Assembly: GCA_003049485.1 (NCBI GenBank)
Contig: PYST01000192.1
Span: 1-64,000, forward strand
Direction of reading: 5' to 3'
Length of the DNA stretch: 64,000 nucleotides
Origin: Ophioceras dolichostomum
Taxonomy: Eukaryota > Ascomycota > Sordariomycetes > Magnaporthales > Ophioceraceae
In this document: positions 54,038 through 64,000 of the stretch, in pieces
How the letters are laid out: each line of letters starts with the position of its first letter
How positions within the stretch are numbered: position 1 is the first letter of the stretch
The notes under the pieces: model-generated
What the model saw: only the letters and a program-made list of their open reading frames with translations
Databases searched by the model: none
Told to the model about the DNA's origin: nothing
Made by a program: the position numbers and the translations under genes

Positions 54038-57000
54038 GGTTGTAGTGTGAGGAGAGTGTGCATACACGAGGACTGAACGCGTCGAAGTCGGCGGGGAACG
54101 GAGCACTCAGTGACGCCGGTGGTATCCGTAGTGGTATCGCGTCGTCTCGTGTTATCGCGTGTCATGCGTGTCTCGTGGCGCCCATTAGCTATCCGTAGGA
54201 GGTACTTGGAGGTAGGTCGCGATGCACGAGTGTCGTTTTGGGTGACGATGACCTCATGCATGGCGGCGTTGAACCAAGTCGCTGGCTACGCGGGGTGATG
54301 TGGACTGGTGGGGCATCTTGGGACGGAAGCCAAGCATGATTGGCTGTAGCGTCGGCTACGGCCTAAGGCTCCTCATGTTCGGCCCTGCATCTTAGAAGCG
54401 TCTCACTAAAAACAATACCTTTAAACACCGCCAGCTCTTCATGCTCTCGCTGTGGAATCATTTCTCAGAAATGAGTTCATGATTTGCAGAGCTTCCGGTG
54501 AGCTTCCAGTGATTCCTCTCCTATCTCTTCATCCTGCGCGTCCTGCTTATCTCTCGTTGGTTTCGTTCACGATCTGCCGCCGGAAAACTGCGATGTATAC
54601 CCCACTCCTTGACCGACCACGGTGAGGCTGGGTCTTGACGATGAAGTATTGCTTGCCGAATGGTGAGTGAGCTTTGATATTCATTATCTACGAAATAGCG
54701 ATATCATGACAGCTACGGTTAGGGAGCTTATCTACTGCCTTCCCGCTGATATCCCGGGCATTACCTTGGCTCTGCTTTATCTCTGCTTGACGAGGCGGGA
54801 TCTACTCTTATGAGTGCCGGACCTCTCGCCAACCAGGCAAGGCGTTCGGCGAACGGATCAACAATGTTTGAGGCTTGGCGCTCATCGCTCGTTCAGCTGA
54901 CCTCGATGTTTTACAAGCCAGCTATTTGAGAATTACCATACCAAAATACGAGAGCGACGGTGTGACACACTAGGTGCGTCGTACCACTGTCCTCAACGTA
55001 CCGCTCTCTTCCCCTTGCTAAGAAGCCTAGCCCTCCCTCTTTTGGATTCGGCACGCAATTGAGAGGATAAGCTTGCTCTTGGGTACCTAGCGATCGTGGG
55101 GTTCTTTCGGGCTGGCGCATGCCACATGGAGATGGAAGAACGCCGCCATTCTGCTTTCAGTCATCGCAGAATCATGGCCTCAGCCGCTGCCGAGTTTGTG
55201 GGGGTTTACCGAGCCCCAAAATCGAACCTTCGATCGACGTTTCTTTCGATGGACGGCGTTTCTTTCGGCGTTTGGCATTCGGCGTTATCTTTTCGATCGC
55301 AAACACTATTTCTGGGCCCGTTCGGCGCCTGCCGGCGGCGCCACCAGACTCCAAACCTCCGACATCAGACATCAGCTATCGGCGGCCTGTCGTGAAAACT
55401 AAGGCCAGCTGCAGCGACTGCAGCGATCGGCATGAGCCGCCTGAGGAATCTAACCCAACTTGGGCTGCAACGCTGTTATCCTACCCAATCTTGTCTTCTT
55501 GTCCCACAGATGTACGTCCTGCCCCCCTCGTCCGAACAAAGACAACACGCAATGAAAGCCGCACGGGACGATCACCATGCTTGGCTTTTGGGAGAGACAC
55601 ATACTCCCGTATTGCTCCTAACCAATCTCCTCCTGAGCCCTCTAGAGTACTCGCCGATCTTTGCTCTATTGCTTCTAGCCCAGGTGCTGTGCTGGCACTG
55701 GGTGGTGTTACGCCGGGTGTCTATCATACTGCGGTGCGACCTGCAACTCGCGGTACAAAAAAAAGCCCGGTTCAGTATATTATAACCTGACCAAGGTCTA
55801 GGCGACTCCTGCGTCGCCCATTTGTTCTCTTCATTCCTGCCCGTCGGTTCCGGGCCATCGAGTCATTGCCCGAAGGTCCACCTGCCTTCGGGGCTCGAAA
55901 TAGAGGAAAAGGCTGCGGCAACCTGAAGGGTTCGGGGATCAGCAGGCCTATTCGGAACATACCGAGTGTGCCGTGTTCTCGAGCAGAAGAAGCGGGGTCT
56001 TTGCTTCGCCTACTCTCGCTCCGGAAACGAGCACAATCGGGACAAAGCTGCTCCGGTCGTCATCATCAGTACCATCATCGCCCTCGACTGCCTCGTCACC
56101 CTCGACACGGCTGCCGTGGCGCCATGATGCAGCAGCCTATTGACGGAGGACCGATGCTAGTGCGTCTTCCTTGGACGATCCCGCGCCTGTCGTGCGAAGT
56201 CCGTGGTCTGACTCGATGCCATCCTCTGTGCTCCCTTTGTCCTCCCTCCTCGGGCCAAGTCTCCGGTTCAAAGTGGACGGAACTGGTCTCAACCGCGAGG
56301 GGGGAAATCTGGATTGGCGGTAGACTACACACAAGACGTCCACGCATGCGCCCACAAGCAGACACCCACGGAGGAAGACTGCAGACGAACCACACGATAT
56401 GCCAACGCGCGCCCAGTGGCATGTTCGCTTGACTCTTTTGTTCGGCGCCAAGACGGCGACGCGAGCTACAGCCAGAGTTTGGCTTGTGAGTGCTAGTGAA
56501 CTTATGTGTGAGTCTGTTCGCCAGTCTGCCTTTGTGGTCGTCGTTGAGGTTTGGTTGCCCCCCAGGCACAATATCGGATGGCGGCATCGTCGTTGGCGTG
56601 ATGTTGCAATCTATTTCGCATTTATGTGCGGGTCCCGGGTTACAGCACATGTGCAGCGCATGGGAGGGAAACCGGCACCGTTCTGCCATTCTCGGCGCGG
56701 GAAACATGGGACGTACACATGTACTACACACATACATCTTACGGTATGGGACGCATGGGACCTTCTTTGCACCTTTGGGCATCTCTGGGTACCCTCTCCG
56801 CACCTCTGTGCTGCGCATTGCCAATATTTGATGGCTATTTACCTGGTCCGGGGGGAGTGTGAAGACTCGCAAGTGTGGGAAACACGGGCCAGACTTCACC
56901 CGCTCTTTGCGGGGTGCCGCTTGGTTCGCCTGGTTCGTTCGCCGGATTCGGGTTTCGTCGAGTCGGGATATTTGGCCACCCCTCTTCTTATTCTTCTTCC

Positions 57001-60000
57001 CATCTTCTTGTGTCATCTTATCTGTTCTGCTGCTCTCTCTCTCTCTCGAAGACAAGGCCGCTAAGCACCACGCATGAGCAAAAGGTCAGACGCGTCTGTC
57101 GCTAGGGATTTCCCGAAAGCGTAACCGAGCCAACCAACATGCAATATCAACGTGCTTATCATTCCGCACATCTTTCTCTGGCTTATGACCAGCTCATAAT
57201 TTAGCCCCAGTTTTGGTGCCCCTGAATTTTCTTTCTCTTTCTTTCTCTCCTTCTTTGCCGCGATGGCAGGCTGCCACCTTAAAGAGGCGCAGGAGAGAGG
57301 CATTCTGGATGAACGGCCTTTCCGAAGCGAAACAGGTGTGCGGCGGCAACGCTGCAGATGCAAGGCACGGCCAGAAGCTACTAGCCATGTTAGCCGTGTT
57401 TGCCATGCCAAATTCTGGCTTCATGAGGGTACAGCTTTTCGATGTCAGATGGAGGAGTAAGACAGCATCTAATCCGCATCCCGTATGTTTGTATAAAAAC
57501 GATAGTCCTCTCACGCCGTAAAGTCGTAATGACGTCTTTCTCCATTTTTTACACTGCCTTCTCAGAATAAGGAATGAATTAAGGGAACAGGCATCACCTC
57601 ATACCCATGACGGGCGGGTAGATGCTATTTTGGTGCCGCGGCATAGTACGCCTTCAGGGACAAGTGGCGGGAACCAATCAATTGACACCGACTGTATTGC
57701 CTCCACGCGCCGTGTTCCCGCCTGTCCGGTTGTATAATTTATTTCCAAATTTTTATTGCTAGACCATCTTGCACTCACGAGGACAACGAGAACATCCAAC
57801 TCCCTAGGTCGCATCAGCCAGTGCTTTAAAGTCCGGACATCCCCAAGTGCAATGTCCAACAAGGCTCCACCATAGGGCGCGGTCTTTTGTCTACCTTGCT
57901 CGCCTCCTGGCTCTTCCTCCGTATCACTCGTCAAGGGTGCTGAGGCATGCCTCGACTAGGCGAACGGATTTTACTGTGTACATCACTGGAATCTGGCTCT
58001 TCTGGGTGGATGGGAAAGGGAGGTGGGTGGGCGGCGTAGTCTGGGGGAGTTATAAGAATCTCACGCAGCTTGGCAGGTTTGGTACTGCCCATCTCTTCCT
58101 GCTCCTGTCGCCCCTGTCGTCGTCTGTCGTCTGATCATCAGTCATCATCTCTGATTGCGCGTATACATACATACGCTAGTTCGAGTTCAGACAACTCCGA
58201 CAACCAACCAATAGGTGCCGAAGATTCTACGAAGTTCGGACGAAATTATTCACTCACCGTCAGGTACATCACTGTTCAAGTCGGACCGACAAACCGCCCG
58301 CCATTTCGATATTTGTTGTGCTCTCGTGTGCTGGATGCACTTACACCCAAAAGTCCGAAAACGCTGTTGCAGCCATGGCTGGCCAAGTGGCGCGTGTATT
58401 TGTGCCTCAGTCACCCTCGCTAGGCAAGGATATGTCGATGTTTGGAGTTTGAGGCGTAAACCACCCTTCTCACTTCGACTCCTCGACAAATCTGGCAGAC
58501 TGTCCCATCCCATATCCCAGTTCGTCCACCACCTTCCAAATTCCCTCCCAACCCATGTTCCATATCTTCCATCCCGCTCGTTCTACGTATGAAGTACTCC
58601 ACGCCGGCTCCCACGCTGCAAGGTGCACTTCTAGAGGGCACAGAGGGCACAGCAGGAGGACGCCCAAGAAGACCCCCAAAGAAGGGGAGGCGACCTCGAG
58701 AGGTGCCGTCGGAATGGCTGTCCCGTGTGATCGTCCGTGTCCATGCTGAGGGGCGACCCAATAAAGAACCAAAAAAATTCTCCTAAATGCTCCTCGCTTC
58801 ATGTCCGGAGACTTTTTGGCTCGTTCCCTCTCTCCTCGCCTCCGGTTCTTTCGGCGTGTGCTGCCCTCCATCGATCGGTCCACTGCTGCCGCCTGGTTCT
58901 AGGGGGCAATCAGGGGGTGAGAGAAAGACATCAGTAGAAATTTCACACTCTCCCCTTTTCTGTAACTTGCTCGGATTCTCTCCCCAGTGCTCCAGCTGGA
59001 CAGAAGTACCTCCAGCCTGGAAAGAGAAAAATAGGCTGAATGGACACGCGAGCGGCGCGACACTTTGGGTAATAGCGGCCCTCCCCCAGCTTCCCGAGAC
59101 ATCATCATTCAACAACACCAAGACCTCCTAGGCTCCTTCCTTATTGCACCTACGCCCGACACTCGCGAGACAGTCAAGGCCTTCCATCACCCGCAGCTCG
59201 TCGCCCGTCATTGGTCGGCTCCCTCTTATTTCGAGCCGTAACCCGCAGGCCCGCGAGCTGCATTCCCTAGGCGGACACGACAGCTCTCGGGCTCTTACTC
59301 TCTCCACCCATCACGGCCGACGGGCAGCGAAGATAGCTGTAGAGTAGGTGCACAAGCTGCCGCAGAGACGAAGAAAGAGTGTGGGCGTGAATCCCACAAA
59401 CCAGGATACGGCCCCGGAGAGCCAATGGCATGTCGAAGCACTCTCTGCCCGGCCGCAGGCTTCGCGGACTCCCCGACTTTGTCCTGCAATCTCTAGCGAA
59501 GCTCGGAATTGGGACGCGCGGGTCACGCTGCGGATGTCGCATATGTAGTAGATATTGATGCCCCCATCAGTATGAGCTGTTCCCGGGGCTCTGTTCGTCC
59601 TCCCCCAGACTTGGCTTAGCTCTCTTCCCGTCCTGGCTCACACACCCTCTGGTAGCTGAGGTAGGTGTAGTACAAGAGTACAAACGCACGCCCACGAGTC
59701 AGCCTACTTAACCTAAAGGGAGGGAGACAGACGGACCACTGCTGGGTTCATGTCGTACCGGCCGAGAGGCTGCCTGCTGTCCCAATGTTTTGCGGTTTCC
59801 CCCCCTCCCCTCCATCAGAATCGGATTCACCTACTCCCCCTTTCCCTTTCCCTTTCCATTCTCCTTCCCCTCACTTCCGTTCCGCTCCCCTCCCCTCCTC
59901 TTCCAACCCTTGCCGGGCGACTGGGCCTCCCTGGCCACTCTGGCCGCCCTGGCACGGCCGCGAGCTGTATAAGTACGGCGGTGGACCATACCCGGAGACC

Positions 60001-60407
60001 TGGGAATTATCCCTCCTGGCCCGTCATATAATTATCTGCAGTGTCCTCTTCTGATCCCACCTTGAACCGTCCTTTGTCTTACGAGAAAGCCATTATCAGT
60101 CCCAAGTTTGGGACGACTGTCTTCTTTCTTTGAAACACTTGCTCACCACCGCCCGTCTTGACTCATTACCTCCTCGGTACCCAGGAACGGGCACCACGCC
60201 CAATTTATAATATACTTTCCCCCCCTCCCTGTTCCTGCCACTCCCAGAACCACCACTTCAACCCGCGGTTAAGGCTCAACAACATACACTGCCTGTCAGG
60301 CCAAGCGGCGGATGCTTTGATTGTGGTCCTCCCGCCACGAGCATCAGGTCCTTCCCCTCGAGAACATACGAGAGAGAGAGGCCGTGACGGGCCTCCCACG
60401 TCTCGCA
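54038..60407. other. 6.4-kb region without a supportable gene
   Basis: Between palA and the P450 I find many open frames on both strands, the longest 319 codons (56096-57055 minus), but none has a domain, splice-consistent neighbours or the C/G third-position bias of real exons here. The nearest 600 bases to the P450 hold pyrimidine-rich tracts (about 59798-59915) and TATA-like elements (TATAAG at 59968, TATAATA at 60206-60212). A decayed gene or an unrecognised non-coding RNA cannot be excluded. Confidence 0.45.
59798..60407 (+). promoter_or_regulatory. Upstream region of the cytochrome P450 gene
   Basis: A CT-rich tract (59798-59915) is followed by a TATAATA element (60206-60212) about 200 bases before the ATG. 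Both are common in fungal promoters; no regulator site is called. Confidence 0.35.
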
Positions 60408-62655
60408 ATGATGGAGGGCGTGCCACTCATCCTCCTCTACCTGGCCATACCCAGCCTCCTCTTCTCCATGGTCCAGCACATCCTGTCGTGGAAGAAGAAG
60501 AAGCTCCAGCCAGAGCCGGCCTTCCCAGGACCAAAACAGTACCCCATCGTGGGGCGCGTGCACGACCTCCCGCGCTTCTCGATGTGGCTCAAATTCAAGG
60601 AGTGGGCGGACATCCACGGGCCCATCTACCAGACCCGGGCTGTGGACCAGACTTTCATCATCGTGTCGGACGAGAAGATCGCCGAGGAGCTCCTGGTCAA
60701 GCGCGGACACATCTACTCGGGCAGGCCGCAGATCCGGTCGTTGATCGAGCACAAGACTGGTGTGGGATATGTGGCTCTCATGGACAGACACGGCAAGTTT
60801 TTGACAGTCATCCTCCTTCCTATCACGCGCGAAATAGCTCACCGGTCACCGAAGACGTATAACTCGTCAACTGTGACTGGTTTCCCGCCAAAAAGAAGAA
60901 CAATCCATCGATCTTCATCCCTACATTGCTTCTAGCAAGTTGTAAATCCGTCCGACGGTGTAGAACCGTTATGCGTGACAATCTCTAGCTTCTCAGCGGC
61001 CAGGGACTGGTCCCGGGCTCTCACGGATTCCCGAGGCTCTTCCCTTTGCCTGTCCGCCGGAAACGGGGAGGGGTGTTACTCAGGAGGCCTCAATACCTTT
61101 CAATGGGAGACGAGTGAGAGGAAAATATCACTAACTGAACTATTACTTTCCTCACACTAGAAACCTGGACCCGCCAACGGAAATGGGTACACGCCGCCAT
61201 GGCCGAGGCGTACAAGCACCACTTCTACGGCCACGTCGAGGCGGAGACGACCAAGTACCTGGCCATGATCCTGGCTGACCCGTCGCGGTTCCTCTGCTAC
61301 ACGCGCGAGCACTGCGGGCGCGTCATGTCGCGCCTGGCCTGGGACCAGGCGCAACAGGGGGCCAAGAACGGCTTCTCGGCCGACACGACGCTGCACTGCA
61401 TGTCCGTCTCGGGCCCCATCACCAACACCATGACTCCCATCTGGCACCTCCCCTGGTCTGTGAACCCGTGGAAGCAGTTCGAGGTCAAACGCGAGGCCGA
61501 GCAGCGCGCCTGGTGGCTGGACAACTACCACGTCGCTCGCCGCCGGTTCCTGGAGGGGGACCTGCCAAAGGACACGTGGGCGTATCGATACTTCGAGCAG
61601 ATCCGCCGCGAAGGGAAGGGCAACGAGGAGCTCGTGCAGGAGCGCGAGCAGGAGGTGTTCGCTAGCTGCATGATCGGCTTCCTGAACCTCGTCGGAGTCG
61701 TCACCATCTCGGGCCCGCTCAAGTTTTTCCTGATGGCCATGATGCTTAACCCGGAGTGGCAGAGGAAGGCCCAGGCCGAGATCGACCGCGTGTGCGGCGA
61801 CAGGATGCCGAACATGGGCGACTTTGCTGACCTGCCGACCGTGAGGGCTCTTTTGAAGGAGACGGTGCGTTGGCGGTCTGGTGTGCCCCTGGGTAAGTTT
61901 CTTATTGAATTGTCCACCACCCCCCTGCCTGATGTTACGCGGATGAAGGAAAAAGAAATTGTCTTTTGATTTCGTTGCCCTAAACTTTGTTGATAGAGCT
62001 GACGGACTGACACTGACCACTCACACAACACAATTAGGCGTTCCCCACCAGGCTGAGAAGGACGATGTGTTCCGTGGCGTGCCGATCAAGAAGGGCACCA
62101 TCATCCTTGCGTGCGAATGGTAAGTCAGCAGCATTACTAATTACGCATCAAATTCCAACTCCCCTTCTATCCTTAGATCCAACTCTCCCATCCAAATCAC
62201 TGACCGTCTGCCCTCCTCCTATTTATCCCTCATTCAACAGGAGCATCAACCGCGTCCCCGATCGGTACCCCGACCCAGAGACCTTCCGCCCCGAGCGCTG
62301 GCTCGAGCCCGGCTGGCCGACCTTCCAGGAGCCGCTCACCAAGTACCCCAACTTCCGGGACGGGTTCGGCATGCACAGCTTCGGCTGGGGCCGCCGCACC
62401 TGCCTGGGCCAGAACATCGTCGACGACGAGATGTTCGTCTTCGGCGCCTCGGTGCTGTGGGCCTTCGACATGGCGCCCAAGATCGACCAGCGGACGGGCG
62501 AGCCGGTGCCCGTCGACACGCAGGCCACCAACAGCCACGTCATCCTCGAGCCGAACCCGTTCCAGATGACGTTCAGGCCCAGGAGCGAGGAGCGCGCGCA
62601 CCAGATCGTGAGCAATTATGAGAAGGTCCGGCCGACGCTCAGGGTTGTGGATTAG
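60408..62655 (+). CDS. Cytochrome P450 monooxygenase-like protein, microsomal
   Basis: Four exons (60408-60792, 61161-61892, 62038-62119, 62241-62655) give 537 residues. An N-terminal anchor (LILLYLAIPSLLFSMVQHIL) precedes the basic/proline hinge (KKKKLQPEPAFPGPKQYPIV). The K-helix ExxR is LKETVRWRS, the PERF-type motif FRPERWLEP, and the heme loop FGWGRRTCLG with the proximal Cys. The I-helix reads CMIGFLNLVGVVTISGPLKF: the Thr of the usual AGxDT motif may remain, but the acidic residue is Val. To keep frame and the RHETWTRQRKW C-helix motif, intron 1 (368 bases, long for this window) must use a GC donor (GCAAGT) with a TAG acceptor. Introns 2 and 3 are normal GT-AG. The family resembles fungal E-class P450s of the O-methylsterigmatocystin oxidoreductase type; substrate unknown. 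A second ATG lies directly after the first. Confidence 0.82.
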
Positions 62656-64000
62656 GATTGGTGGGAAGTACATATTACGACTGGTAGTATCTCTACCCCT
62701 GATGGGAATGGTTGAGCATTCGTCATTATAGAACGAGCTAGCGGGGAGCTACTAGTATCTTCATTCCAACGTTTCCTTCTTCTTCTCTTTTTTCTGTGCT
62801 TTTTATTGGGAATCGCGAGAGAGATTGGTAGTGGGATTAGTATTGCTAGTTTGGGATCACGGATCATATGGAATTTTCATTGCGTTTCTTCTAATCCATC
62901 CACTCAAGGCTCCTGATCATTCTACTGTCGTCTCTTTAAGCTCCATTTCTCTACACACAAGTAATCATTACTACAACACCGCGCTGAGTCTAGACAACTT
63001 ATTAAAGCACAAGCTGGAGACTGGAGCCAAGTTCTCTGAAGTGGGACCGAGACAGATCGGAGTTGTTGGGCCACCGTTGCCTCTTGTGACTTTGTGACAA
63101 AGATCATCTCTCTTCGTTCGTACCTCCTAATATGACACTTTCTCTTGTTACGGTGGCCATTGTTAGGGTGGTCATTTTGTGGTATGAATGAAGATGCTCG
63201 GATAGCAGATGGTTTGTTCTGGGGAGCATCTATGCAGCTCATAGAAGCTATAGTTGGCTTACTAGGCTCCCATTTCGTAACCGAGGTCCTTGGATCATAA
63301 TTTTCATTGAGGGAGGATCACTCGGCTGGCGAACTAACCCTTGTATAATGCAACAAAAGGTTAGGTATCAAAAAATCTCGCAGAACGCCATTGTGATCAA
63401 CGAACGTATTCCAGAACTCAGGCAGCAGCAAAACTGTCAAACTTAGTCTTTGTGAAATTAAGAATGTTGCCTTTAGCCTTCAAACTCGTCTTTGTCAATG
63501 GAAGCGTAAAAGGCTCAAAGTTTGGCTGAATGAGCGAACAAAGGCGCTGCTGGAAACAGAGATGCTGTGGCCCGTGACAAAGAAAGCGGTGCAGTGCTTT
63601 CTATCACAAAGAGGAAGGGACATCCATCCCCCTCTGTCTGTCTCCTTTAACTTTCATGGCTGCTATTTCGATTATCAAAGCCCACCCACGCAAATGCCCT
63701 CTCCGCTTGTCTATAAAGTCATCCGAAAGGCCAGTGTCAAAACTCAGTCTTATTCTGTTATCCAACCCATCCAACAAGCCACTCGCACACCCCATTAGCA
63801 GTTGATCTGTCAGTGGGAAAACCTTTCGACATCGCACAAAACCCGAAGACAAGAACAGCAATCACCGATCTCAACCATCTTCCACGCCTCACTCTCATCA
63901 GATCCTTCAACAGAGCCATCTTCTCCTCTTCTTTGGCGCATTTATCGACCGCCTCTCGACCATCTTTCAGACAAGACCAGCCCCCTTTGGCTTCCTTAGA
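62656..64000. other. Downstream of the P450 to window end; no gene recognised
   Basis: 1345 bases, AT-richer than the exons. The first few hundred bases are the P450 3' region. The open frames near 63562-63861 and at the right edge (63802 onward) lack domains and codon bias; a gene starting beyond the edge is possible. Confidence 0.4.

Noticed and set aside
55119..55790. 223-codon plus-strand open frame upstream of the P450
   Set aside because: Low-complexity Ser/Pro/Arg composition; no start context or family similarity that I could defend.
56096..57055. 319-codon minus-strand open frame
   Set aside because: No domain, poor codon bias, amino acid mix typical of random GC-balanced DNA, and many competing frames on the other strand.
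1..64000. A biosynthetic cluster, CRISPR or defence system
   Set aside because: The P450 stands alone without a core synthase, transporter or regulator in the window; the DNA is fungal and housekeeping in character.

Overview
The window is nuclear DNA of a filamentous ascomycete (Pezizomycotina, most probably a Sordariomycete). The evidence is the gene content (pH-signalling palA, fungal TFIIH, N-glycosylation, SNARE and nucleoporin genes), short introns of roughly 60-170 bases with GTRNGT donors and CTRAC-like branch sites, GC-rich third codon positions and compact divergent promoters. There is no operon structure, no CRISPR array and no convincing tRNA or rRNA gene. One run of N (32710-32727) marks an assembly gap.

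Layout. The left edge carries the start of a Copia-type gag (complement <1-294) and a small two-exon gene of unknown function (1167-1587). From 2.5 to 30.6 kb there is a dense housekeeping block: DLT1 (-), NDC1 (-) divergent with PEP12 (+), COX18 (-), ALG11 (+), a secreted gamma-glutamyltransferase (-) divergent with TRM2 (+), a She4/Cro1 UCS myosin chaperone (-) divergent with TFB4 (+), a taspase-like threonine aspartase (-) and ARP3 (+). After a 2.8-kb gap come a zinc alcohol dehydrogenase (+), a Nudix hydrolase (+), a histidine-phosphatase (phosphoglycerate mutase-like) gene (+), an alkyltransferase-like protein ATL (-), a gag-like single-exon ORF (+), an uncharacterised PPxY protein (-), a flotillin (+), an F-box protein (+), a broken Copia element (-), and palA/RIM20 (-). 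A 6.4-kb stretch with no supportable gene precedes a cytochrome P450 (+).

The genes do not form one pathway. They are ordinary housekeeping loci of membrane traffic (PEP12, palA, flotillin), ER and nuclear-envelope function (ALG11, NDC1), mitochondria (COX18), actin and myosin (ARP3, She4/Cro1), transcription and repair (TFB4, ATL) and tRNA modification (TRM2). Accessory character is confined to three Copia-related fragments and the P450 end.

I reconstructed exon-intron structures by hand from frame, splice signals and recalled family motifs, without alignment software. Every spliced model closes in frame. The points most worth a second look are a Trp-for-Cys ATL, a P450 that seems to need a GC-AG intron and has lost the I-helix acid residue, several genes whose first coding exon is only 4-8 bases long, a Copia relic with a half-tRNA-iMet primer site ending next to the palA stop codon, and an orphan gag-like ORF with an internal duplication. 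I found no clearly new multi-gene system.
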